A DNA stretch of 64,000 nt from Ga0077527 sp945862135 (GTDB taxonomy: Bacteria > Pseudomonadota > Gammaproteobacteria > Burkholderiales > SG8-41), in contig CAXNMF010000001.1 of the NCBI GenBank assembly GCA_964203275.1, positions 561,305 to 625,304 of the forward strand, in the 5' to 3' direction. Below, in pieces: positions 54,712-63,997 of the stretch. Position numbers and translations under genes: made by a program. Positions within the stretch are counted from its first letter, which is position 1. The number at the start of each line of letters is the position of its first letter. The notes below the pieces were generated by a model. The model was not told the DNA's origin, did no database searches, and was given only the letters and a program-made list of their open reading frames with translations.

Positions 54712-55388
54712 GCCAGTACATCAACCTCCTCGGACCGTCATTTCGCAGACAGCGTCTGGCGCTATCGTTGAATCGTGCGGCGCTGCTGGCCTGTTTCACG
54801 CTGGCGGTGTTGATGGTGGTGATGGCTTATGAAGAGCAGCGCGTCTCGGGTTTGCGCGAGGAGTTGGATTCGGCGCAGGTGCTGATGAAAGCGCAGAATG
54901 CCTATACCAGCCGGCTCAAGGGGGACGGCTCGGATAAGGGCAATACAGCCATCGACAATGATATCCAGCGGCTGGAAGCCGAGCTGAAATCGGCGCGAGA
55001 CAGCATGGGGGTTCTTGAAGGCGGCGCACTGGGTAACCGCGAGGGTTTCGCGCGTTATATGCAGGCGTTCTCCCGCCAGACCATTGACGGATTATGGCTG
55101 ACCGGTTTCTCTGTAGGGGGTGCCGGCGATGTGAGCATTCAAGGACGCGTCGTCAAGGCCGAGCTCGTGCCGGCCTACATTCAGCGCCTGAACAATGAAC
55201 CGGCCCTGAAAGGCCGTGAATTTTCCGCGCTGGAAGTCCATCGGCCTGTAGCGCTGGTCAGCGCTGATGCTGGGAGCGGGAAAGGTGCGCCGGCTGAACA
55301 GGACGCAACACCGCGTTATCTCGAGTTTGCACTGGCAACTTCCGAGCCCGTGGCTCAGGGTGCCGATGCCCGCGGGGAGAAACGCTGA
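54708..55388 (+). CDS. PilN-like inner-membrane pilus assembly protein
   Basis: 226 residues from ATG 54708. MSQYINLLGPSFRRQRLALS is the PilN-type N-terminus (YINLLP-like) used to bind PilM/MshI; one membrane segment (AALLACFTLAVLMVVMAYEE), a coiled coil, then a ferredoxin-like periplasmic domain (QTIDGLWLTGFSVGGAGDVS). Overlaps mshI by four bases and mshJ by one. Confidence 0.88.
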   Translation: MSQYINLLGPSFRRQRLALSLNRAALLACFTLAVLMVVMAYEEQRVSGLREELDSAQVLMKAQNAYTSRLKGDGSDKGNTAIDNDIQRLEAELKSARDSMGVLEGGALGNREGFARYMQAFSRQTIDGLWLTGFSVGGAGDVSIQGRVVKAELVPAYIQRLNNEPALKGREFSALEVHRPVALVSADAGSGKGAPAEQDATPRYLEFALATSEPVAQGADARGEKR

Positions 55389-56071
55389 TGCATCGGCTGA
55401 CCGGAATATGGCGACAATGGGGCGAGAAATTTGCCGCCCGTTCGCTGCGTGAACGGGCGCTGATGACAGGGGGCGTGGTGGTTGTAGTGGTCTTGCTGTT
55501 CGACACGCTGGCGCTTAATCCGCTCGCAGTTCAATACAAACGGCTGAACGGACAGGTTGCCGAGGCCCGTGCCGCGATCAAGGCCGGGGAGCAGGTACTC
55601 GCGTCCGGACGCGATACGGTTGATCCGGATGAAGTAAAGCGCCGTTATCGTGACGGCCTGCGCAAGCAGATTGCCGAAATCGACGGCAAATTACAGGGTC
55701 TGCAGAAACAGCTTGTGCCGCCGGACCAGGTCGCTAATCTGCTGGAGGGTGTGCTGGCACGCGAGCGCGGATTGGCGCTGGTCAGTCTGCGCAAGCTGCC
55801 GGTGCAGCAGTTCCAGACCACTACGGGTTCTGCGGCCAAAGGCGAAAGCAAAGGCAGTGTTGCCGGTGAGCGCAGTATTTATCAGCACAGTTTTGAAATC
55901 GAGGTTGAAGGTTCCTACGTGGAGTTGCATGGTTATCTGGCGCATCTTGAAAAGCTGCCCTGGCAATTGTTCTGGGGCAAGGCTGAACTCGATGCCGGCA
56001 AACATCCGCGCTTGAAACTGAAGCTCACGGTTCATACTCTGAGCATGAACAAAGTCTGGTTGGTCGTATGA
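55388..56071 (+). CDS. mshJ: MSH pilus assembly protein MshJ (GspM/PilO-like)
   Basis: 227 residues: cytoplasmic start, membrane segment GGVVVVVVLLFDTLALNPLA, coiled coil, and a periplasmic domain ending YQHSFEIEVEGSYVELHGYL. Pairs with the PilN-like protein to bridge inner-membrane platform and secretin. One-base overlap (TGATG) with the previous gene and four-base overlap with mshK. Confidence 0.88.
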   Translation: MHRLTGIWRQWGEKFAARSLRERALMTGGVVVVVVLLFDTLALNPLAVQYKRLNGQVAEARAAIKAGEQVLASGRDTVDPDEVKRRYRDGLRKQIAEIDGKLQGLQKQLVPPDQVANLLEGVLARERGLALVSLRKLPVQQFQTTTGSAAKGESKGSVAGERSIYQHSFEIEVEGSYVELHGYLAHLEKLPWQLFWGKAELDAGKHPRLKLKLTVHTLSMNKVWLVV

Positions 56072-56427
56072 GGTTATGGCTCGCACTGTTTTTGGGCGTT
56101 ACGACCGCGGGCTACGCGGCGGCGCAAGGCATGTCCGACCCAACGCGTCCACCCGGTGGGCTGGCGGATGCTGTCGAGGCTGTCGGTTCAGGCGGTCCGG
56201 TGCTACAGTCCGTCATGTTGTCGCCATCACGCAAGGTGGCTGTGATCAGCGGCGAAATGGTGGTGTTGGGCGGCCGTTATGGTTCATCCCGGCTGGTGCG
56301 TTTGACCGAGACCGAGGCGGTATTGAAAAATGGCGCAGACGTCACCGTACTGCGACTTCATCCTCAGGTCATCAAGCGCACGGCTGGTTCCGGTGCTGGT
56401 AAAAGCGTCACGAAAACAACAAAGTGA
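56068..56427 (+). CDS. mshK: MSH pilus assembly protein MshK (PilP-like)
   Basis: 119 residues. Signal peptide MRLWLALFLGVTTAGYAAA then QGMSDPTRPPGG, the MshK opening, and a small beta domain (VLQSVMLSPSRKVAVISGEM, VLGGRYGSSRLVRLTETEAV). Probably contacts the secretin MshL from the periplasmic side. Confidence 0.88.
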   Translation: MRLWLALFLGVTTAGYAAAQGMSDPTRPPGGLADAVEAVGSGGPVLQSVMLSPSRKVAVISGEMVVLGGRYGSSRLVRLTETEAVLKNGADVTVLRLHPQVIKRTAGSGAGKSVTKTTK

Positions 56428-56429
56428 AC

Positions 56430-58202
56430 ATGATCAGGCGGAACACTACAAAATGTTTGATGGCCCTCGCGATCAGTGCGCTGATGGCGGGCTGTGCGGA
56501 GACTCCGCGTCAGCAGGGCAGTGCTACTCTGGATTCCATCAATCGCGAACTCGATCAGGCTGCGCAGACCCGCAAGGCTGTTCCGCCTTCTGATGCGGTC
56601 AGCCGGGCGCTTCTGCCGCCGCTGATGGTTGAATTGCCGCGGGCAGATGCACAAAAGCCAGATACACGTTTTGATCTTTCAGTCAGCAACGCACCGGCCA
56701 GCCAGGTTTTTCTGGCGATCGTATCCGGCACCCGTTACAGCATGGTTCTGCATCCCGACGTCAAGGGCGATCTGTCGGTAAATCTCAAGGATGTGACGGT
56801 TACCGAGGCGCTGGATACGCTGCGTGATCTTTATGGTTTTGACTACATCGCGCAGGGCAACCGCATCACGGTGCTCCCCGCAACGCTGCAGACTCGCATT
56901 TTCAAGGTGAACTACCTGCAAGCACTGCGTCGTGGCCAGACCGAAACCCGCGTCAGTTCAGGTTCCATCACCGATGGTTCGAGCAGCCCCGGCACACCGG
57001 CCCCGGGCGCAACGCCGGTGCCGACGACGGGGCCGACCGGCTCGAGCGGTACCAGGGCCACGGAAAGTTCGCGGGTCACCACGACGTCCGATTCCAATTT
57101 CTGGGGCGATATCCAGAAATCGCTGACCGCCATACTCGGTGGTGCAACAGGACGCAGCGTCGTGGTCAATCCGCAATCCGGTGTGATCGTTGTCCGGGCG
57201 ATGCCCAACGAACTGCGCGGCGTCGAGCAGTTCCTCAATGCAATGCAATTAATCGTCGAGCGCCAGGTGATGCTTGAGGCCAAGATCATCGAGGTCACCT
57301 TGCGTGACGGTTACCAGGCAGGCATTAATTGGGCGGGCTTCCGCGACGGCAACACCCGCTTCGGCGCGGGTGTCATTACGCCGGGCACGGTGTTGCAGCG
57401 GGAAGGCGCGATCGGTTCAGCGACGGCCCGTGCGCCGGATGGTTCGTTGCGGGCGGACTCGGTGTTTTCAGGAGGATCTGTCGGTGCAGTGGCGAGCGGC
57501 CTTGCGCTGGGGGCGGGCGCTGCGGGCGGACTGTTCGGATTGGCACTGCAGACCCAGAACTTCGCTGCGTTGCTGACCTTCCTGGAGACGCAGGGCGGCG
57601 TCAACGTGCTGTCGAGCCCGCGGGTGGCGACGCTCAACAACCAGAAAGCCGTGCTCAAAGTGGGCACCGACGATTTCTTTGTCACCAACGTCAGCACGAC
57701 ATCGAGCACCAGCGGTACCAGCACCACGGTGACGCCGACCATAACCGTCGCGCCGTTTTTCTCGGGCATCGCGCTTGATGTGACGCCGCAGATCGATGAC
57801 AACAGCAGCATCATCCTGCACATACACCCGTCGGTCAGCAATGTGGTCGAGAAGAACAAGATCATCGATCTCGGGACGCTGGGCGTGTTTACGCTCCCGC
57901 TGGCGTCGAGCGATGTCAACGAAACCGATACCATCGTGCGCGTGACTGACGGCAACATCGTAGCCATCGGCGGATTGATGCGCCAGAAATCGAGCAGCGA
58001 ACGCAGCCAGGTGCCCGGCTTGGGCGATGCGCCCGGCATCGGTAATCTTTTCCGCCAGCGTGATACCACCAGCACCAAGAGCGAGCTCGTGATCCTGCTC
58101 AAGCCGACCATCATCCACGGCGATCGCAACTGGCAGGAAGATCTCGTGCAGACGCGTGAACGCATCCGGGCCATGAGTGCACCGCCAGAAGCGCAGCGGT
58201 GA
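56430..58202 (+). CDS. mshL: MSH pilus outer-membrane secretin MshL
   Basis: 590 residues from ATG 56430 (GTG 56424 overlaps the mshK stop and would add two). Lipoprotein signal with lipobox ALMAGC; N-terminal secretin/TonB short domain (FDLSVSNAPASQVFLAIVSG, LYGFDYIAQGNRITVLPA), N1 domain after a Ser/Pro/Gly-rich linker (about residues 180-215), then the secretin core (FLETQGGVNVLSSPRVATLN, VPGLGDAPGIGNLFRQRDTT, ELVILLKPTII). Forms the gated channel through which the pilus exits. Confidence 0.93.
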   Translation: MIRRNTTKCLMALAISALMAGCAETPRQQGSATLDSINRELDQAAQTRKAVPPSDAVSRALLPPLMVELPRADAQKPDTRFDLSVSNAPASQVFLAIVSGTRYSMVLHPDVKGDLSVNLKDVTVTEALDTLRDLYGFDYIAQGNRITVLPATLQTRIFKVNYLQALRRGQTETRVSSGSITDGSSSPGTPAPGATPVPTTGPTGSSGTRATESSRVTTTSDSNFWGDIQKSLTAILGGATGRSVVVNPQSGVIVVRAMPNELRGVEQFLNAMQLIVERQVMLEAKIIEVTLRDGYQAGINWAGFRDGNTRFGAGVITPGTVLQREGAIGSATARAPDGSLRADSVFSGGSVGAVASGLALGAGAAGGLFGLALQTQNFAALLTFLETQGGVNVLSSPRVATLNNQKAVLKVGTDDFFVTNVSTTSSTSGTSTTVTPTITVAPFFSGIALDVTPQIDDNSSIILHIHPSVSNVVEKNKIIDLGTLGVFTLPLASSDVNETDTIVRVTDGNIVAIGGLMRQKSSSERSQVPGLGDAPGIGNLFRQRDTTSTKSELVILLKPTIIHGDRNWQEDLVQTRERIRAMSAPPEAQR

Positions 58203-58214
58203 TACGCTTGACCC

Positions 58215-59114
58215 ATGTACGAATCGCATTTCGGTCTGCGTGAACCCCCGTTCGGCATCACGCCGGACACCAGTTTTGCCTACGCCTGCAACTCCCATCA
58301 GGAGGCATTGAACACGCTTCTTGTAGCCGCTCGCAATGGCGAGGGATTCATGAAGGTGACTGGTGAGGTCGGCACCGGAAAAACCTTGTTGTGCCGGCGG
58401 TTTCTCGCAATGCTCGATTCCCGCTTTGTATCAGCCTACATTCCAAACCCTTATCTGGAGCCGCGCACGCTGATGTTTGCGCTGGCCGATGAACTGGGCG
58501 TTACTTTGCCGCGCGAAGCGGATCAGCACCATTTGTTGAAAGAGCTTTCCCGGGCGCTGCTCAACTTTGCGCGTCAGGGCAAGACCGTGGTGGTTTGCCT
58601 CGATGAAGCGCAGGCCATGCCGCAGGAAACGCTGGAGGCGTTGCGCCTGCTGACCAATCTAGAAACCGAGAAGCGCAAGTTGCTGCAGGTGGTGCTGTTC
58701 GGCCAACCGGAACTGGATCAGCGCCTCGCGCAAGCCTCGGTGCGCCAGCTGCGGCAGCGCATCACCTTTCAGTACCGGTTGTCGATGCTGAAAGAGAGGG
58801 AAGTCGACCATTATCTGTCCCACCGCTTGCGGGTTGCCGGTTACCGCGGCGGCCAGTTGTTTGTGCCGGCCGCCGTGCGGCGTTTGCATCGCGCGAGCGG
58901 AGGGGTGCCGCGACTGATCAACATCATGGCGCACAAATCGCTGTTGCTGGCGTTTGGCGAAGGCATGCAGCAGGTGTTGCCGCGCCATGTGCGCAGTGCG
59001 GCGGCGGACACGCCCGTGGCCGGCGCTTCGCGCTGGCGCTTGTTCGGCTGGCTTGCAGTGCTGCTTGCTGTCGCCGGCGCTACCGTTGCCTATTCCATGG
59101 GATGGCTGGTATGA
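58215..59114 (+). CDS. mshM: MSH pilus AAA+ ATPase MshM (ExeA-like)
   Basis: 299 residues. MYESHFGLREPPFGITPDTS is the ExeA/MshM opening; Walker A GEVGTGKTLLC, Walker B VVVCLDEAQAMP, sensor-type RLLTNLETEKRKLLQVVLFG. A C-terminal membrane segment (LAVLLAVAGATVAYSMGWL) anchors it. ExeA-type ATPases help secretin assembly across peptidoglycan. Overlaps mshN by four bases. Confidence 0.92.
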   Translation: MYESHFGLREPPFGITPDTSFAYACNSHQEALNTLLVAARNGEGFMKVTGEVGTGKTLLCRRFLAMLDSRFVSAYIPNPYLEPRTLMFALADELGVTLPREADQHHLLKELSRALLNFARQGKTVVVCLDEAQAMPQETLEALRLLTNLETEKRKLLQVVLFGQPELDQRLAQASVRQLRQRITFQYRLSMLKEREVDHYLSHRLRVAGYRGGQLFVPAAVRRLHRASGGVPRLINIMAHKSLLLAFGEGMQQVLPRHVRSAAADTPVAGASRWRLFGWLAVLLAVAGATVAYSMGWLV

Positions 59115-60259
59115 GCGTGATCAACCAGATGCTGCTGGATCTGGAGCGGCGCCGTGCATCCGGCGAGGAACGCAACCGGATTCCCGATCATGTGCGGGCT
59201 TTGCCGGGGAGTACTGCTACTTCGCGCGACCATGCACTGCCGCTGGTAATCTTCACAGTAATCCTTGCGCTGCTGGCTGTAACGGGTGGCGCATACTGGT
59301 GGTGGCAATACGGAATCCCGGGTGTTGCGAAACCGCCGTTGATTGCGCCCGCGAGTGAGCACGAGAATGCCGAGCGTATTGCCCGGCGCATGAGTCTGGA
59401 TCTGGCGAAGTCACCGCCGCCGGCTGATGCAGTGACCGATGCTGCTGCGCCGACAGGTATCCCGACGCAATCGGTTATTGTCAATGAACCGCCGGCATGG
59501 GCGACGCCTCGCGACGAATCTCCGGCCCGGGGCAACACGCCAGCAGTTGAGCTGGTGCAGCCTTCGCCTGAACCGCAACACCAGACTGCGCCGAAACCTG
59601 CGGTGAAGCCAGTTGCTGCTGGCGCGACGCCATCCGTCGCAAAAACGCCTGCCGTGTCGCCGTCCGCCGGAATCGACAAGCGTATGCGGGACCAGACCCC
59701 GCGGCAACGTGCCGAAGCGGAATACTCGCGAGGCGCCTTGGCGCTGCAGCAGGGGCGCCTTGCAGAGGCGCGCAGCGGATTCGAAGCAGCGCTGCAAATC
59801 GACCCGGCCTATCACGCAGCGAGGCAGGCATTGGCTGGCGTTTTGCTTGACGCACGGCAGCCTGCGGAGGCGATGCTTATTCTGCAGGAGGGGTTGCAGC
59901 TCGCGCCTGCGCAGTTCGGTTTCGCGATGATGACCGCACGCCTGCATGTTGAGCGCGGTGAGCTGGATGCGGCCGTGCAGACACTGGCGCGGAGTGCTGA
60001 ATACGCCGGCAACAGCGCTGATTACGCCGGCTTCTATGCCGGCTTGCTGCAACGCCAGAAGAAACACGCTGATGCCGTCGCCATGTTTGATCGTGCACTG
60101 CGTCTGCGACCCAATGCTGGTGTCTGGTTGCTGGGCATGGGAATTTCACTGGAAGCGCTGGGGCGTGACGCCGAGGCGCAGGAAGCGTTTCGAAGAGCAA
60201 GGGCCACCGGCAATCTGACGCCCGAGTTGCAGTCTTACGCCGATCAGCGGTTGCGCTGA
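59111..60259 (+). CDS. mshN: MSH pilus TPR protein MshN
   Basis: 382 residues from ATG 59111. Opens MSVINQMLLDLERRRASGEE, the MshN signature; one membrane segment (LVIFTVILALLAVTGGAYWW), a long Pro/Ala linker, and a C-terminal TPR array (AEYSRGALALQQGRLAEARS, AMFDRALRLRPNAGVWLLGM). Probably a scaffold for pilus assembly. Last gene of the locus; comF converges 6 bases away. Confidence 0.9.
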   Translation: MSVINQMLLDLERRRASGEERNRIPDHVRALPGSTATSRDHALPLVIFTVILALLAVTGGAYWWWQYGIPGVAKPPLIAPASEHENAERIARRMSLDLAKSPPPADAVTDAAAPTGIPTQSVIVNEPPAWATPRDESPARGNTPAVELVQPSPEPQHQTAPKPAVKPVAAGATPSVAKTPAVSPSAGIDKRMRDQTPRQRAEAEYSRGALALQQGRLAEARSGFEAALQIDPAYHAARQALAGVLLDARQPAEAMLILQEGLQLAPAQFGFAMMTARLHVERGELDAAVQTLARSAEYAGNSADYAGFYAGLLQRQKKHADAVAMFDRALRLRPNAGVWLLGMGISLEALGRDAEAQEAFRRARATGNLTPELQSYADQRLR

Positions 60260-60265
60260 CCGCAG

Positions 60266-61000
60266 TTACGCTCCCGCCCCGCCGCTGGCGACCGTGCGTG
60301 CGATAATCCAGCCTGTGACGGATGCTGCGCCGGCACGTTTCAGGTTGCGCGCCAGTTCGTTGAGAGTCGCACCGGTGGTCAGCACATCATCAATGACGAC
60401 GACATGGCGACCCGTGACATCGCCTTGTACGACGAATGCGCCACGGATGTTCTTGTGGCGTTCTTTCCAAGGCAGGCGGGTTTGTGGTGAGGTATCACGT
60501 GTTTTTACACAGATTTTTGCATCGATGGGTGCCTGTACTGATTGCGCTACCACTCGGGCGAGTTCCAGTGCCTGATTGAAACCGCGTTCGCGCAAACGCT
60601 GTACGGACAGCGGCATCGGCACAATCAGATCGGCTTGTTGCGGTTTGTGCAGAATGAGCATGTCAGCCAGTGCGCGGATGGTGGCGAGCTGCCCGCCGTA
60701 TTTGTATGACTGGATCAAACCGTCAACCGGGAAGCGGTAGCAGGTAGAAGCAATCACGCGATCAAAGTTTGGTGGTTCAGCGAGGCAGCGGCCGCAGACG
60801 CCGGGCATGGGCAAGGGATGGGCGCAAATCGTGCAGCAGGGGGCGGCGAGCCAGGGTAATTCCGACCAGCAGTCTTCACAAATGCCGTGCGCGGGTGCCC
60901 GATCAGCGCAAAGCAGACAGTGCGTGGCAAGGATTTCCCGAGGGCCAAGACGCCATTTGTTAAGAAGGGCTTTTCCAAAATTTGACAAAAGACCGGGCAT
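60266..61000 (-). CDS. comF: ComF-family amidophosphoribosyltransferase-like protein
   Basis: 244 residues. N-terminal double zinc ribbon: CLLCADRAPAHGICEDCW and CCTICAHPLPMPGVCGRC; C-terminal PRTase domain with the PRPP loop VVVIDDVLTTGATLNELA and QSYKYGGQLATIRALAD. Linked to natural DNA uptake in several bacteria. It lies beside a type IV pilus locus here, but MSH pili, not ComF neighbours, define that locus. Diverges from bioB. Confidence 0.94.
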   Translation of the reverse strand: MPGLLSNFGKALLNKWRLGPREILATHCLLCADRAPAHGICEDCWSELPWLAAPCCTICAHPLPMPGVCGRCLAEPPNFDRVIASTCYRFPVDGLIQSYKYGGQLATIRALADMLILHKPQQADLIVPMPLSVQRLRERGFNQALELARVVAQSVQAPIDAKICVKTRDTSPQTRLPWKERHKNIRGAFVVQGDVTGRHVVVIDDVLTTGATLNELARNLKRAGAASVTGWIIARTVASGGAGA

Positions 61001-61080
61001 CTGAGACGATATCGATATTAAGTATTTGATTTTATTGATTATTTATTGCAACCCGAAGCATTCGGTGAAAGCGAGAAGTC

Positions 61081-62091
61081 ATGGATACCTTGCCGCTCAA
61101 CAATCCAGTTAACGAACCTGCGCCCCCCGTGGCCGACATTTCTGCCCCGGCTGACCGCTGGACTGTTGCAGCAATCGAGGCCTTGTTTGCCTTGCCGTTC
61201 AATGATCTGATGTTCAGAGCACAGCAAGTACATCGCCAGAATTTCGATGCCAATGCCGTGCAACTCTCGACCCTGTTGTCGATCAAGACCGGCGGCTGTT
61301 CGGAAGACTGCGGTTATTGCCCGCAGGCGGCGCGTTATCAGACCGGTGTCGAAAACGAGGACATTCTGTCGGTGGATCAGGTCGTGGCGGCGGCACGCGC
61401 AGCGCGCGACCATGGAGCCACACGCTTTTGCATGGGCGCGGCATGGCGCGGTCCGAAGCAGCGCGACCTCGACAAAGTGGTGGCTATGGTCAAGGCCGTG
61501 CGCGGACTGGGAATGGAAACCTGTGCGACGCTGGGCATGTTGAAACCCGGCCAGGCCGACCAGCTGCGCGATGCGGGCCTCGATTATTACAACCACAACA
61601 TCGATACCGCCGAAGACAATTACAAGAATGTCATCACCACTCGTGACTACGATGACCGCATCGACACGCTGAGCCAGGTGCGCGAAGCCGGCCTGCATGT
61701 GTGCTGTGGCGGCATTGTCGGCATGGGTGAGACCCGCACAGCGCGCGCCAAGCTGATCGCGCAATTGGCGAATATGGAGCCGTATCCGGAGTCAGTGCCG
61801 ATCAACAATCTGGTGCAGGTACCGGGCACGCCACTCCACGGCGCGGACAAGCTCGATCCGCTGGAATTCGTGCGCACCATTGCCTGTGCGCGGATCACCA
61901 TGCCGAAGGCGTTTGTGCGGCTGTCGGCTGGTCGTCAGGAGCTGGGCGACGGTGTGCAGGCACTGTGTTTCCTCGCCGGCGCGAATTCGATTTTCTACGG
62001 TGAAAAACTGTTGACCACCGGCAACCCCGACGTTGAAAACGACCGCGCGCTGTTTTCACGCCTCGGCCTGAAACCGCTGAATCCTGCCTGA
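61081..62091 (+). CDS. bioB: Biotin synthase
   Basis: Radical-SAM enzyme converting dethiobiotin to biotin. 336 residues. The SAM cluster motif is GGCSEDCGYC (C73, C77, C80); the [2Fe-2S] ligands lie in METCATLGML, HVCCGGIVGMGE and RLSAGRQ. An N-terminal extension of about 25 residues (NNPVNEPAPPVADISAPADR) precedes the usual RWT start. No BirA-type palindrome is seen in the 80-base AT-rich upstream gap. First gene of a bioBFHC row. Confidence 0.97.
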   Translation: MDTLPLNNPVNEPAPPVADISAPADRWTVAAIEALFALPFNDLMFRAQQVHRQNFDANAVQLSTLLSIKTGGCSEDCGYCPQAARYQTGVENEDILSVDQVVAAARAARDHGATRFCMGAAWRGPKQRDLDKVVAMVKAVRGLGMETCATLGMLKPGQADQLRDAGLDYYNHNIDTAEDNYKNVITTRDYDDRIDTLSQVREAGLHVCCGGIVGMGETRTARAKLIAQLANMEPYPESVPINNLVQVPGTPLHGADKLDPLEFVRTIACARITMPKAFVRLSAGRQELGDGVQALCFLAGANSIFYGEKLLTTGNPDVENDRALFSRLGLKPLNPA

Positions 62092-62123
62092 CGCTGTCGG
62101 GCGGGGTATTACCTCCCGTGACA

Positions 62124-63272
62124 ATGCATGCCGAGCTTGCTGCCGAACTGGCAGAGCGCGAAGCGCGTGGCCTGCGCCGCTCGCGACGCCTGCTTGAGTC
62201 GCCGCAGCGCGCGCGCGTCACGGTCGATGGCCGTGACTATGTGGCGTTCTGCTCGAATGATTACCTCGGGCTTGCTGCTGATCCGCGCCTGGCTGCGGCT
62301 GCGCGCGCGGGTATAGATCGTTATGGCGTCGGCGGTGGCGCGTCGCATCTGATTCTCGGTCACGGCACGGCACATCATGAACTTGAAGAGGCGCTGGCCC
62401 GGTTTGTGCGCCAGCCACGCGCATTGCTGTTTTCCAATGGCTACATGGCCAATATGGGCGTGGTCAGCGCACTGGTTGGCCGCGGCGATGCAGTTTTTGC
62501 CGACCGCCTAAACCATGCGTCGCTGAACGACGCTGCGCTGGTGTCGCGCGCGACGTTCAAGCGTTACGCGCATAACGATTTCGATGCGCTGGAGCGCCTG
62601 CTGACGGCGACACCGGCGCGTCGGCGACTGGTCGTCACCGATGCGGTGTTCAGCATGGACGGCGACATTGCACCAGTGGCGACACTGCTCGAACTGTGTG
62701 AACGTTACGACGCGTATCTGTTCATCGATGATGCCCACGGTTTCGGTGTGCTCGGCGATGCTGGAAGCGGCACGCTCGCGCACTTCAATATTGCATCGGA
62801 CCGCATCATCTACATGGCGACTCTGGGCAAGGCCGCTGGTGTGGCCGGCGCTTTTGTGGCCGGCAGTGACGCTTTGATTGAAACGCTGATCCAGAACGCG
62901 CGTACCTACATCTACACCACGGCCACGCCGCCGATGCTCGCGCATGCGCTGCTGACCAGCCTGCAAATCATTGCGCAGGAAGGCTGGCGCCGTGAGCGGC
63001 TGCGCGCATTGATTGCGCAGTTGCGTGAGGGGCTTGCCGCGTCTCCCTGGGAACTGCTGCCGTCGGCGACCCCGATCCAGCCGCTGCTGGTCGGCGGCAA
63101 CGATGAGGCGCTGGCCTTGTCGGCCCGGTTGGCTGCAGCGGGTCTGCTGGTGCCGGCGATCCGGCCGCCGACGGTACCGCAGGGTACGGCGCGACTGCGC
63201 GTCTCACTTTCGGCGGATCATCAGGCTGAAGATGTGGCGCGACTGGTTGCAGCGCTGGTGCAGCACGCATGA
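62124..63272 (+). CDS. bioF: 8-amino-7-oxononanoate synthase
   Basis: PLP enzyme joining pimeloyl-ACP and alanine in biotin synthesis. 382 residues from ATG 62124 (GTG 62118 is possible). YVAFCSNDYLGLAADPRL, HGTAHHELEEALARF, FIDDAHGFGVLGDAGSG and the PLP lysine in YMATLGKAAGVAGAFVAG are diagnostic. The end overlaps bioH by four bases. Confidence 0.96.
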   Translation: MHAELAAELAEREARGLRRSRRLLESPQRARVTVDGRDYVAFCSNDYLGLAADPRLAAAARAGIDRYGVGGGASHLILGHGTAHHELEEALARFVRQPRALLFSNGYMANMGVVSALVGRGDAVFADRLNHASLNDAALVSRATFKRYAHNDFDALERLLTATPARRRLVVTDAVFSMDGDIAPVATLLELCERYDAYLFIDDAHGFGVLGDAGSGTLAHFNIASDRIIYMATLGKAAGVAGAFVAGSDALIETLIQNARTYIYTTATPPMLAHALLTSLQIIAQEGWRRERLRALIAQLREGLAASPWELLPSATPIQPLLVGGNDEALALSARLAAAGLLVPAIRPPTVPQGTARLRVSLSADHQAEDVARLVAALVQHA

Positions 63273-63997
63273 GTGCATTGCCGTTGGTGCTGTTGCATGG
63301 CTGGGGCGCACACGCCGGCGTGTGGAGCGAGGTGATTGCTCGCATGGATCTGGAGCATACGGTGATCGCGCCGGACTACCCGGATGAAAGCGGCGTTGAT
63401 GGCTCCACCAATGAAATCCTGGATCGCCTTTCGGCGATGGTCCCCGAGCAGTGCGTGGTAGCCGGCTGGTCACTGGGTGGACAACTGGCGCTGCAATGGG
63501 CGCGGCGGTATCCGCGACGAATCAGAAAACTGATTCTGGTATCCACCACGCCGCGATTTGTGGCGGCGCCGGACTGGCCGCATGGCATGGATGTGCAAAC
63601 GTTCAGCCAGTTTGCCGGGTTGGTCGCGACGGATCCTGCGCAGGCCTTGCGGCGTTTTTTGCTGCTGGAAACCCAGGGCGACGAGCAAGCCCGCACGGTG
63701 GTTCGCCAACTGGAGGCGGCGCTGGGCACGCGGCCAAACCCGGAAGGGCCGGTGCTGATGCGCACGCTGGACTGGTTGCGCGACACCGATTTGCGTACTG
63801 TGCTGCATGACATTTTTCAGCCTGTGCTGATTGTGCATGGCGACCGTGATCGCATCACGCCGCTGGCGGCCGGTGAATATCTTGCGGCACAGCTGGCCGA
63901 TGCGCGCCTTGAGCGGATGCCCGGCGCGGCGCACGCGCCTTTTGTTTCCGAACCGGATGCGTTCAGCCGGCTGATCGCGGAGTTTTGCAATGAGTGA
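63269..63997 (+). CDS. bioH: Pimeloyl-ACP methyl ester esterase
   Basis: 242-residue alpha/beta hydrolase that frees pimeloyl-ACP from its methyl ester. LVLLHGWGAHAGVWSEVIAR supplies the oxyanion hole, the nucleophile Ser is in VVAGWSLGGQLALQW, the Asp in VHGDRDRITPL and the His in PGAAHAPFVSEPDAF. Coupled to bioF upstream and overlapping by eight bases the next start. Confidence 0.94.
   Translation: MSALPLVLLHGWGAHAGVWSEVIARMDLEHTVIAPDYPDESGVDGSTNEILDRLSAMVPEQCVVAGWSLGGQLALQWARRYPRRIRKLILVSTTPRFVAAPDWPHGMDVQTFSQFAGLVATDPAQALRRFLLLETQGDEQARTVVRQLEAALGTRPNPEGPVLMRTLDWLRDTDLRTVLHDIFQPVLIVHGDRDRITPLAAGEYLAAQLADARLERMPGAAHAPFVSEPDAFSRLIAEFCNE

Noticed and set aside
61001..61080. BirA operator upstream of bioB
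   Set aside because: The AT-rich gap has no TTGTAAAC-type palindrome; GATATCGATATT is a short chance-like palindrome.
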